Shown piece after piece: positions 54,256 to 61,364 of a stretch of DNA of 64,000 bases (position 1 is its first letter; the number at the start of each line of letters is the position of its first letter). The notes beneath the pieces are model-generated. The model worked only from the letters and a program-made list of their open reading frames with translations. It was not told the origin of the DNA and did not search any database. The stretch spans positions 2,480,001 to 2,544,000 of the forward strand of contig NZ_CP108776.1 in the NCBI RefSeq assembly GCF_045207785.1, given 5' to 3'. This stretch comes from Embleya sp045207785 (GTDB taxonomy: Bacteria; Actinomycetota; Actinomycetes; Streptomycetales; Streptomycetaceae). The position numbers and the translations under genes are program-made.

Positions 54256-54489
54256 TCACCCCTCCGGGTCGAACTCCCCACCGCGGACGCCGGACATGAA
54301 GGCTCGCCACTCGCGTTTGTCGTACCGCTGGATCGCCCCGGCCGGATCCGCAGGATTGCGAAGCGCCATGCCCCCGCCCGGAATCTCGGCGACCTCGATC
54401 CGATCGCCCGGATCGGAGCCGGGGGCACATCGCCACACCACGCCGGAGAGATCGCGCGCATAGAGGTCGGCTTTACGTTCCCGGGTCAT
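54256..54489 (-). CDS. DUF397 protein (copy 3)
   Basis: A 77-residue DUF397 protein (SGVVWRCAPGSDPGDRIEVAEI, then ALRNPADPAGAIQRYDKREW). DUF397 proteins are small partners usually encoded beside an XRE/DUF5753 regulator, as with the WhiJ/BldB-type systems of Streptomyces. ATG at 54489 overlaps the stop of the DUF397 gene before it by 4 bases. Confidence 0.88.
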   Translation of the reverse strand: MTRERKADLYARDLSGVVWRCAPGSDPGDRIEVAEIPGGGMALRNPADPAGAIQRYDKREWRAFMSGVRGGEFDPEG

Positions 54490-54713
54490 GCCTCAGTAAG
54501 CGTTCCGGCCTTGGCCGCCGTCACGAACGCGGCCCACGCGGCTCGGGAGACCCGGGTGGCGGGCAGTTGCGTGTTCTTGCTGTCTCGGACGGCCGTGGCC
54601 GCGATACCGGGAACGGGCGCGGTCTCCACGCAGTCGTTGTTGTTCGCCGTGTAACTGCTCTTGGTCCAGGCGACACCGGCCAGTTCGACCGCATACATCT
54701 CACGCAGATCCAT
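54486..54713 (-). CDS. DUF397 protein (copy 2)
   Basis: A 75-residue DUF397 protein with the full signature WTKSSYTANNNDCVETAPVP, VRDSKNTQLP and AWAAFVTAAKAG. ATG at 54713. In frame upstream, another about 28 codons (VRSLGDIRDLINAAIEKKSD) stay open without a start; this may be a remnant or chance. Confidence 0.9.
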   Translation of the reverse strand: MDLREMYAVELAGVAWTKSSYTANNNDCVETAPVPGIAATAVRDSKNTQLPATRVSRAAWAAFVTAAKAGTLTEA

Positions 54714-54806
54714 GTCAGGGTCCGATTTCTTCTCGATGGCCGCGTTGATCAGATCGCGGATGTCGCCGAGACTCCGAACCGCGTTGGGAGAGTCCCCAAA
54801 CAGGGG

Positions 54807-55010
54807 TCAGATGTCTATCGCACCAAGAAGGGCAACCCAGGCTCTCGGCGCGACCTCCAAGTGCCCTCGACTGCGATCCTTACTGTCGCGTACACCCACG
54901 GCTACAGGAAGGGGGGCGACCTCAACACAGGAACCCTGTTGGCCGGAGTGCGTAGCGGTCCGCCAGGGGCCGGTCGGCGTGGCGGTCCGTGCCTCGTGGT
55001 CCCGAGTCAT
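54807..55010 (-). CDS. DUF397 protein (copy 1)
   Basis: A 67-residue DUF397 protein (WRTATHSGQQGSCVEVAPLP, VRDSKDRSRGHL, AWVALLGAI). ATG at 55010 overlaps the stop of the XRE gene (ATGA), so it is translationally coupled to it and is the likely primary partner. Confidence 0.85.
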   Translation of the reverse strand: MTRDHEARTATPTGPWRTATHSGQQGSCVEVAPLPVAVGVRDSKDRSRGHLEVAPRAWVALLGAIDI

Positions 55011-55879
55011 GCCATCTCCTTCATTGCTCGTTCAATCAGGGCGATCGAGTCCGCCGGTGAAGCCGCCTCGGTCTCCAGATGCCGGAACAGCCTGGTGAAT
55101 TGGGAAATCTCCAGCTGCGCCTCCTCGACCACGGTGTTGCCGATGACTTCGAGGAACGCGATCTCAGGTTCATCCTTGTCAGGGAACCGAAACATCGTCA
55201 CGCCGGAGTTCTGCGCGACGGCCGCCCCGGCGGTGAAGGGGATCACAAGGATCCTGACGTTGTCCTTGCCGGCAAGTGCCAAGAGGTGCGCCAGCTGACG
55301 ACGCATCACATCCGTTCCGCCGACCTGGGCGCGGAGCGCGCCTTCGGTGACGATGCCAGTGAAGACAAGCGGGTCGCTCTTCAGACTCAGAAGCTTCTGC
55401 CGAGTGGTTCGGACGGTGGCGAGAGTGGCGATCTGGTCCGGGCCGTAGGCATTGAGCCCGACGGAGATGATGGCTCGCGCGTACTCGTCGGTCTGGCATA
55501 GCCCCGGAATGGTGTTGAGCTGGAACTCCCAAGCGTGACTTGCATCGTGCTCGTTGAGGATCAGCTCCAGATACGCCGCCGACAGCACCTTGGTGTAGGG
55601 CTTCCACCAGGGCGCCTTGCGTCCGATCAGGCGATCTTCCTCGCGCCAGGCGTTGAGTTGTTTCTGCATCGCCTCGGGCTGGCCGTAGAACTCGACCAGT
55701 TGTCGGATGTCCGTCTCGGACGGCGCTCGTCGACCGAGGCTGATGCGATTGACCTTGGAGATGTGCCAACCGAGTTCGGCGGCAGCCTCCTCCAGAGTGA
55801 GCCCGGATTGCTCACGCAGGTCCGTGAGCAGGGCCGCGATCCTGCGGCGCGGGCGTGACACGGGCGACTTGTTGGGCAT
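55007..55879 (-). CDS. XRE-family regulator with DUF5753 domain
   Basis: A 290-residue DNA-binding protein. The N-terminal helix-turn-helix (LREQSGLTLEEAAAELGWHI, then SKVNRISLGRRAPSETDIRQ) is about 20-65, then a linker, then the DUF5753 domain (IPGLCQTDEYARAIIS and on to VVEEAQLEISQFTRLF). This is the WhiJ-like pair partner of DUF397 proteins, which are known to modulate it in development. ATG at 55879 has AAGGAGG 5-6 bases upstream. The coding region is less GC-rich than the core genes, in keeping with accessory DNA. Confidence 0.93.
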   Translation of the reverse strand: MPNKSPVSRPRRRIAALLTDLREQSGLTLEEAAAELGWHISKVNRISLGRRAPSETDIRQLVEFYGQPEAMQKQLNAWREEDRLIGRKAPWWKPYTKVLSAAYLELILNEHDASHAWEFQLNTIPGLCQTDEYARAIISVGLNAYGPDQIATLATVRTTRQKLLSLKSDPLVFTGIVTEGALRAQVGGTDVMRRQLAHLLALAGKDNVRILVIPFTAGAAVAQNSGVTMFRFPDKDEPEIAFLEVIGNTVVEEAQLEISQFTRLFRHLETEAASPADSIALIERAMKEMA

Positions 55880-55947
55880 CGAGCCTCCTTCGGAGCCAGT
55901 CTCCACTGCGCGTTGCGCGTCGGGCCACCACATCGAGGATCGGCAAA

Positions 55948-55970
55948 AAATCTGGCTATTTGCCAGATTT
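55948..55970. promoter_or_regulatory. AAATCTGGC palindrome upstream of the XRE gene
   Basis: AAATCTGGC-TATTT-GCCAGATTT, a perfect 9-bp inverted repeat in AT-rich sequence, 69 bp upstream of the XRE start. It is a likely operator for the regulator; a hairpin terminator for rightward transcription is the other option. Confidence 0.5.
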
Positions 55971-56083
55971 CTTGCCGCCTGATTGCTTGACTGTGCAGAA
56001 CCCGAAGCTCCCCGGAATACGGCGGACGCGTCCGGGTGACCTGCATATACGCTTTTCCGCCAAGGGAGAGGGCGGGGGCCACA

Positions 56084-56613
56084 GTGACGCCGGAAGAGTT
56101 GGATCGCACCATAAACCCGTGGTTATACACGGGGAAGACCGACTCACCGATCGCACCACAGCCCCGTGTCGTGGACGCTCGACCGGGCCTGATTCCGCGG
56201 CAGACCAGCGGTCCCCTCGACAAGGTCGAGGTCAAGACCGCGGACCTGCACTCGATGGCCGCGTCCGCCGCCGGCATCCCACGTTTCGAAGGCTGCGCGA
56301 CGCCAACTTCACCACTCTCGGCCCGGCCGCCGACGCCTGGCACAAACTCGCCTCACAGGTCGACCCGTTGGGCGAGAAGGCCCGTGACCAGATCATCAAT
56401 CCCATCCGTGACGGCGCGTGGACGGTGCCTTCGACGTGGCTTTGAATGAACTCGAACGGTTCATGGACGAATTCGAAGCGGGCGCGATCGAGGCGATCGC
56501 GATCGCGTCGGCGATCCGCCGTGCCGCCGCGGAACTCACCGCGGCCCAGAACAAGGCGCGCGACGCCCATCAGCGGGCCCAGCGTCGATTCCTCGTCTCG
56601 CCGGCAATCGAAA
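56084..56613 (+). pseudogene. decayed gene resembling a WXG100/ESX-like alpha-helical protein
   Basis: One protein can be read across three frames. Frame one starts at GTG 56084 (VTPEELDRTINPWLYTG to GIPRFEG), the next carries LRDANFTTLGPAADAWHKLA to INPIRDGAW, and the third carries GAFDVALNELERFMDEFEAG to QNKARDAHQRAQ. Each change fits a single missing base (near 56292 and near 56418). The helical, WHKLASQ/IASAI pattern recalls ESX-type or WXG100-like proteins, but the family is not certain. Sequencing errors could give the same picture. Confidence 0.6.
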
Positions 56614-56642
56614 GGCCCCGCGACACGTCGTGTCGCGGGGCC
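56614..56642 (+). terminator. terminator after the pseudogene
   Basis: GGCCCCGCGACAC-GTC-GTGTCGCGGGGCC, a perfect 13-bp stem with a 3-nt loop, at the end of the rightward decayed gene. Confidence 0.75.
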
Positions 56643-56653
56643 CATCTGGTGCC

Positions 56654-56683
56654 CCTGAGCCGCCCGATATCGGGCGACTCAGG
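56654..56683 (-). terminator. terminator of the secreted-protein gene
   Basis: A 30-bp palindrome CCTGAGCCGCCCGAT/ATCGGGCGACTCAGG with one mismatch, 42 bp past the stop of the leftward gene. Confidence 0.65.
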
Positions 56684-56725
56684 CCCGGCTATCCGGAACC
56701 GGCCAGGTTCGACCGGTGGCGGCGA

Positions 56726-57220
56726 TCAGGTAATGAGCGGGCTTCCGTAGAGATCCCACTTCTTCCCGCCGCGCCCGTCGTTGTTGATGTCGTAGTCGAC
56801 GACGCCGTCGGCGCTCCAGCCCCCTCGCGCGCTGCTCGTGACCCAGGCCGTCGGCCATGAGACGTTGTGGTTGTAGTCACTCGGGTGGTTGATCATGGAG
56901 GTAAGGTTCACGCCTTGGCTCTTCTGGGTGGCGTCATTGCGTTCGAGGCGCAGCGTGACGTTGAAGTTGTCGAACGCGTTGCTGGGCATGCCCGCCCAGG
57001 ATCCCCAGCTCACGTATGCCTTGGCACGGTACCGGCTGCCGTCCCTTTGGACGCACAGGTCCACCGTGACGCTGACATCCCGGCTGCCGGGGATCGAGAA
57101 GCTCTTTTCGTTGGAACGGCAATTCTGGGTGATCGCAGCCTGCGCGGGCGTACCGAGCCCCACGACCAACGCGGCCGTGCTGAGCACCAAGGCGCCCAGT
57201 GCCGTTTTCGTCCTAATCAA
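56726..57220 (-). CDS. small secreted protein of unknown function
   Basis: A 164-residue protein with a clear Sec signal: a basic start (IRTKTALG), a hydrophobic core and an AQA-A cleavage site near 28. The mature part has two Cys (QNCRSNEK and DLCVQRDG) and many aromatic and Asn residues. It has no recognised domain. The TTG start at 57220 has AGGAG 7 bases upstream. It ends in VVDYDINNDGRGGKKWDLYG, a loop like calcium-binding DxNxDG motifs. Confidence 0.82.
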   Translation of the reverse strand: MIRTKTALGALVLSTAALVVGLGTPAQAAITQNCRSNEKSFSIPGSRDVSVTVDLCVQRDGSRYRAKAYVSWGSWAGMPSNAFDNFNVTLRLERNDATQKSQGVNLTSMINHPSDYNHNVSWPTAWVTSSARGGWSADGVVDYDINNDGRGGKKWDLYGSPLIT

Positions 57221-57677
57221 TTTGCACTCCTGGAGCGTCGACCAATTTCAGTCGCATCCGCCGGGAAATGCGGATGCTCGACGAGCTTCGCACTCATTTT
57301 CGAGGTTTCGCAAGAGGCATGAGAGAGTGAATTCGGCGCTGCTTGTGAGGCAGATTTGGAATCGGTGTACTCCGAATTTCCCGTACTGTGCCACCGGACT
57401 TTGATCGCGAAATGCACGGCCGAACTGCGCCGCTAATATCCGCATCGCGAATTGCCGCAGCTCGTTTTTCGTACAGCCTATATCCCTTTTGTCCACCGGG
57501 CCGCCCTCGCGTCGCACGGCAGCACCAGGGGGCGGACCCCAGCCGCGATCCGAGGACGCGGCGCAGCCCGGCGACTGTTAACACAACGGCGTGCATTGCA
57601 ATGATTTGACGGTGAATGCATATCGGCTCCCGTTCGATCCACCTCGCCATTCGGGGTGACAGCACAGGAAGCGAGCA
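57221..57677. other. gene-free, AT-richer region
   Basis: About 450 bp with no convincing gene on either strand. Base composition is clearly less GC-rich than the core, with short AT runs near 57220-57420. It probably holds the promoter of the secreted-protein gene and remnant DNA. Confidence 0.45.
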
Positions 57678-57842
57678 TTGATGCTGGGAGCCAGGCTGAC
57701 GGGCGAGGAACGCGCATCGCCGACGGATTGGCCAGAGGACTCAGCTACGGCCGCATCGCGGCGGAACTGGGTCGCCTGGCCTCCAAGATCACCCGCGAGG
57801 TCGCCCGCAACGGCGGGCCCAACAGGTACGCGGCCGACGGTG
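57678..57842 (+). pseudogene. fragment of a helix-turn-helix regulator
   Basis: The start reads ARLTGEERA, and after a one-base loss near 57715 the next frame reads RIADGLARGLSYGRIAAELG, then KITREVARNGGPNRYAA. Together this is the N-terminal helix-turn-helix of a Streptomyces regulator type with IS30-transposase-like sequence. The rest of the protein is missing. Confidence 0.65.
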
Positions 57843-58266
57843 GTCACGGGGACTCCTTCACTGGGGGCCGGGTCTCGGTGTCCGCTCCTCGTCGATCCTC
57901 CGCTGTGACAGGGAACGCTCGTCACATGACCCGGGACGACACGTAAGTGCACCCCTGGTGGCAGACCGGGCGGACGAGTACGGGTGATCCGCATGCGCTA
58001 CCCGAAGATGTTCAAGGCCTCCGCCACCGCCATTGGCGGCCACAGGCGCGGAGCGGCCGCTGTGTCCGTGACGGACGTCCACCGCGCGGTCGACGCGAGA
58101 TTCGGCCGGGGCTGACTGAACGCGTGCCGCCCGCCCGCCCGGCCGCTCGTGGCGGGGGCTCCGCCCATCCGGGGCTCTGTCCGGGCGCGGAGTGGTCAAA
58201 AGGCCTCGTCAGGTCGTCGGGTGGGCCCATACGATGCGGGCTCCGGCATGGAGAGGAGGGTGGCGG
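57843..58266. other. intergenic region without clear genes
   Basis: About 420 bp behind the regulator fragment. No coding frame with a ribosome site and sensible composition is seen. It leads into the promoter of the membrane-anchored gene. Confidence 0.4.
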
Positions 58267-58878
58267 ATGGTTCCGGCGGGCAGGAGGATCGAGGAGTTAC
58301 GGGCCGAGGTGGTCGAAGTCCTCTGGATGCGGCGACGGATTCGGCAGTGGATCGCGATCGGGTTCGTGCTCGGGCTGGCCATCGGTGCGGCGACGGCCGC
58401 GGGCGCGGCGGCGTTGTACTGGCCGGAGAAGGACAAGCCGCTCAGGATGACCATGCGCGAATGGGAGATACCGATCAAGGCCCCGCCCGTGCTCAGTGAC
58501 CGGACCACGTTCACCGCGCAGGGCCTCACCTGCGGCCTCGAGTGGATCACCGGTACGCACGCCGAGCACTTCGCCAAGGGGCGGCTGTGTCGGGTCAAGG
58601 TGTCGATCGCCAACAACGCGCTGACCACCGTGCAGATCGCCAACCTGGAACAGCGCATCGTGCTGCCGGACGGCACGCAACTCGGGATGGACCTCGAATC
58701 GATGGAGATCAAGCGCCAGTTGCGCGACTTCACCCTGGGCGCCTCCGACACCCTCGTCGAGGACCTGTGGTTCGACCTCCCGACCGGCGTCTCGCCCACC
58801 GCGATCCTCTTCCGCGCCAACGCCGAAGCCCCCCAGGGCCGCGCCGAGCTCCCGCAGAAGGACTGGTCGAACAGGTAG
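58267..58878 (+). CDS. membrane-anchored protein with DUF4352-like domain
   Basis: A 203-residue protein. A short charged N-terminus is followed by one membrane helix (WIAIGFVLGLAIGAATAAGAAALYW, about 25-49), and the rest lies outside the cell. The outer part (LTCGLEWITG, LCRVKVSIANNALTTVQIAN, LEQRIVLPDGTQLGMD) has the strand pattern of DUF4352/immunoglobulin-like domains. ATG at 58267 with AGGAGG 7 bases upstream. Function unknown. Confidence 0.72.
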   Translation: MVPAGRRIEELRAEVVEVLWMRRRIRQWIAIGFVLGLAIGAATAAGAAALYWPEKDKPLRMTMREWEIPIKAPPVLSDRTTFTAQGLTCGLEWITGTHAEHFAKGRLCRVKVSIANNALTTVQIANLEQRIVLPDGTQLGMDLESMEIKRQLRDFTLGASDTLVEDLWFDLPTGVSPTAILFRANAEAPQGRAELPQKDWSNR

Positions 58879-58956
58879 GCCCGAAGGGACGACCGGAAGC
58901 CCACGCGGCCCACAAAGCACTGGGCGCAGCGACCGCACGGATCGTAGGGTGCGCCC

Positions 58957-59061
58957 ATGTCCGATGAGCCCCGCCAAGACGCCGACGCCCGGATCCGCGA
59001 ACTCGCCCGCCGGTTCGCCGAGCGGCACCCCGACCTGCTCCGCCGGCTCAAGGAGGCATGA
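58957..59061 (+). CDS. 34-residue putative Doc antitoxin
   Basis: A 34-codon frame (MSDEPRQDADARIRELARRF, then AERHPDLLRRLKEA) ends 1 bp before the Doc start. It is one amphipathic helix, enough to be the toxin-binding tail of a Phd-type antitoxin but without the DNA-binding domain. A -10-like TAGGGT lies 6 bases before the ATG with no ribosome site, suggesting a leaderless mRNA. Coding status rests on the tight spacing with the toxin gene. Confidence 0.6.
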   Translation: MSDEPRQDADARIRELARRFAERHPDLLRRLKEA

Positions 59062-59062
59062 G

Positions 59063-59437
59063 GTGTACCTGCTCACCACCGCCGACGCGATCGCCGTCGC
59101 CGAGGAGACCACGGGCAACCCGGGGATCCGCGACATCGCCCTGATCGAATCCGGCGTGGCCCGCCCCGGCACGTCCGTCTTCGGCGCGGACGCCTACCCG
59201 GATCAGTGGACCAAGGCCGCCGCGCTGTTGCACTCGATCGTGGCCAACCACCCGTTCCTGGACGGCAACAAGCGCACCGGTCTGGTCGCGGCGGTGGTCT
59301 TCCTCGAGTACAACGGCGTCGACGTCGAACTCCTCGACGAGGACGCGGCGTTCGACCTGATCATGGCGGTGGCCGACGGCACCCTGTCCGACGTCGCGGC
59401 GATCGCCGACGCGTTGCGTGCCGCGCTGAGGGTCTGA
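59063..59437 (+). CDS. Doc-type (Fic/DOC family) toxin
   Basis: A 124-residue protein of the Fic/DOC fold with the core motif HPFLDGNKRTG at 63-73, in the Doc form (NKRT) that phosphorylates EF-Tu in phage P1 Doc and halts translation. VYLLTTADAIAVAEETTG is the usual N-terminus of the type. The GTG start at 59063 follows the short upstream gene by 1 base, with AAGGAGG inside that gene at suitable spacing. The motif is intact, so activity is likely. Confidence 0.9.
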   Translation: MYLLTTADAIAVAEETTGNPGIRDIALIESGVARPGTSVFGADAYPDQWTKAAALLHSIVANHPFLDGNKRTGLVAAVVFLEYNGVDVELLDEDAAFDLIMAVADGTLSDVAAIADALRAALRV

Positions 59438-59513
59438 CTTCGCACCGACAACCCCTACCATCGGGGCAAGTCGGCGCCTGTACGGGGGCGCGTCGTCTCG
59501 GAAAGGCGTAGTT

Positions 59514-60515
59514 GTGACGCAATCGCCCTACCCGCCCGGATCGCTCGCGGAAGAGCGCAAGCCCATGTTCGCGTTCGGGTGGATCCCGCTGCCCAAGCGC
59601 GTCGCCGAGCGGTACTTCGTGCCGGACTATCGACTCATCGGGCGGGACGTGCCGCTGGAGCGTGTGCGCGCGATCCGGTCCTGGCTCGGGCTCGCGGTGC
59701 TCGTGTGGATCGCCGTCACCTACGGCCGCACCGACGACGCGGCCGAGGGCTGGATGGTGAGCTTCACCGTGTCGGTCTTCGTCGCGATCATCGCGGTGCC
59801 GATCGCGGTCGGCATCATGATCGCGCTGACCCGGGACGATCTGCGCGCCGAGACGCGACGCAGCCTGATGGTGCCACTGCGCTCGCTCGGGCTCTTCGTG
59901 CTCGTCTCGACCGCCACGCTCGGCGGCCTGAGCGCGATGGCCTACGGCTCCAAGGGCATGGGCGACACGATGACTCCGGTCTCGTTCATCGTCACGCTCC
60001 TGGGCGTGGTCGTCTCGCTTTGGGTGCTGCGGTTCTGGTTCCTCGCGGTCCGCGCCATCCCACAGCACCTGTTCCGCGCGGTGGACGGGCACCCGCTGCT
60101 GCCGGCGGTGATCGCGCCGTGGCTGTCGTGGTGTGGCGCGCTGATCGACCTCGGCGACGACGGGAAGGCCGCGCTGCCGACGAGCGTGCGGCTGATCGGG
60201 ACGCTGGGCGGGCCGATCACGATCACCGTGATGTCGCTGTGGGAGATCCGCCGGGTCCGCAGCCGCCACGGCGTGACGTTCCGCGGCGGGCCGCACCCGA
60301 CCCGCACGCCCGACCCGGTACCGGCGCCGACGCCGACGCCGTTCCCGAACCAGGCCCCCAACCCCTGGCAGCAGGCCCCCTACCAGCCGGGCCCGTACCA
60401 GCAGGGTCCCTACCAACAGGGCCCCTACCCGCCCAACCCCCAGGCCCCGCCCAACCAGCACCCCGCCTGGCAGAACCAGCCCCCGCCCCCGCCGTGGGGG
60501 CCGCCGCGCCGCTGA
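59514..60515 (+). CDS. membrane protein with Pro/Gln/Tyr-rich tail
   Basis: A 333-residue protein. It has about five membrane helices (roughly 58-245) and a cytosolic-type charged N-terminus. The last 80 residues are low-complexity, with PYQPGPYQQGPYQQGPYPPN repeats. GTG at 59514 with AAAGG about 7 bases upstream. It resembles Streptomyces membrane proteins with such tails, of unknown function. It is convergent with the phosphatase gene, with a single base between the stops. Confidence 0.75.
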   Translation: MTQSPYPPGSLAEERKPMFAFGWIPLPKRVAERYFVPDYRLIGRDVPLERVRAIRSWLGLAVLVWIAVTYGRTDDAAEGWMVSFTVSVFVAIIAVPIAVGIMIALTRDDLRAETRRSLMVPLRSLGLFVLVSTATLGGLSAMAYGSKGMGDTMTPVSFIVTLLGVVVSLWVLRFWFLAVRAIPQHLFRAVDGHPLLPAVIAPWLSWCGALIDLGDDGKAALPTSVRLIGTLGGPITITVMSLWEIRRVRSRHGVTFRGGPHPTRTPDPVPAPTPTPFPNQAPNPWQQAPYQPGPYQQGPYQQGPYPPNPQAPPNQHPAWQNQPPPPPWGPPRR

Positions 60516-60516
60516 G

Positions 60517-61296
60517 TCAGGCCGTCAGCAGCCGCGACCGCAGCCGCTCGACCTCGGCGTCCGTCAGCCCGAGGCCCTCCCGGACGTAGCCCTCGACCGA
60601 GCCGTACATCTCCTCGGCCGTCGAGAACGCCGTGTTCAGGTAGTCCTCGTGCACGTCGAACACCGGCTTGAGGTGCGCCGGGTCGAAGCCGCGCTCGGCG
60701 ATGTGCCGCAGGATCTCGGCGTTCTTGTCCGCCAGGTGCACGGTGCTCGCGAGGTAGTCCTCGAGGATCGCCGTGCGCGGCACGCCGAGCAGCGTCAGCA
60801 GCACGGCCGAGGTCCAGCCCGTGCGGTCCTTGCCCTGCGAGCAGTGGAACACCGCCGGCGCGTCGACGGCGGCCAACCGCGCGAACACGTCGCGGTACGC
60901 CGTCCGCGCGCCCTCGGTGGCCACGAAGCGCCGGTACACCTCGCACATCAGGTCGCGCCCGGCGGTGCCGCCGAGCAGCTCGCCGGCACGGTCGGGGTCG
61001 GCGAACACCTCGCCGAACAGCTCGTCGTTCTGTCGCCCCATGACGTCCGCGATCAACAGCTCGGCGCCGACCGGCACCCGGTCCGGCTCGCGGTCGCGCT
61101 CGGTGTCCGAGCGCAGGTCGATCACCAGGCCGATACCGAGGCGGACCAGCGTCTCGGCGTCCGCGGCGTCCACCTCGCCGAGGCCGTCGGAGCGGAACAC
61201 GAGGCCCGTGCGTACCTTGCGACCGGCCGCGGTGGCGTGCCCGCCCGCGTCACGGAAATTCGGGGCGGTGACCAGGATCGGCGTCGGGGACGTCAT
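60517..61296 (-). CDS. tyrosine/lipid phosphatase (MptpB-like)
   Basis: A 259-residue phosphatase with the P-loop HCSQGKDRTG (Cys 152, Arg 158) and the N-terminal NFRDAGGH signature of the MptpB/LipA family, whose members can act on phosphotyrosine, phosphoserine or phosphoinositides. The Lys-Asp pair of the KDRTG loop is the mark of this group. ATG at 61296. No signal peptide is seen. Substrates are unknown. Confidence 0.92.
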   Translation of the reverse strand: MTSPTPILVTAPNFRDAGGHATAAGRKVRTGLVFRSDGLGEVDAADAETLVRLGIGLVIDLRSDTERDREPDRVPVGAELLIADVMGRQNDELFGEVFADPDRAGELLGGTAGRDLMCEVYRRFVATEGARTAYRDVFARLAAVDAPAVFHCSQGKDRTGWTSAVLLTLLGVPRTAILEDYLASTVHLADKNAEILRHIAERGFDPAHLKPVFDVHEDYLNTAFSTAEEMYGSVEGYVREGLGLTDAEVERLRSRLLTA

Positions 61297-61364
61297 GGTG
61301 CGCGGTCCTTCGCTACGAGGTGACGGCGGGCGAGTACAACCACCCTACGTGAGCGTACGGCGGG

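Noticed and set aside
57858..58199. Leftward frame of 113 codons in the intergenic region
   Set aside because: No ribosome site, poor composition and overlap with the regulator fragment; not supported as a gene.
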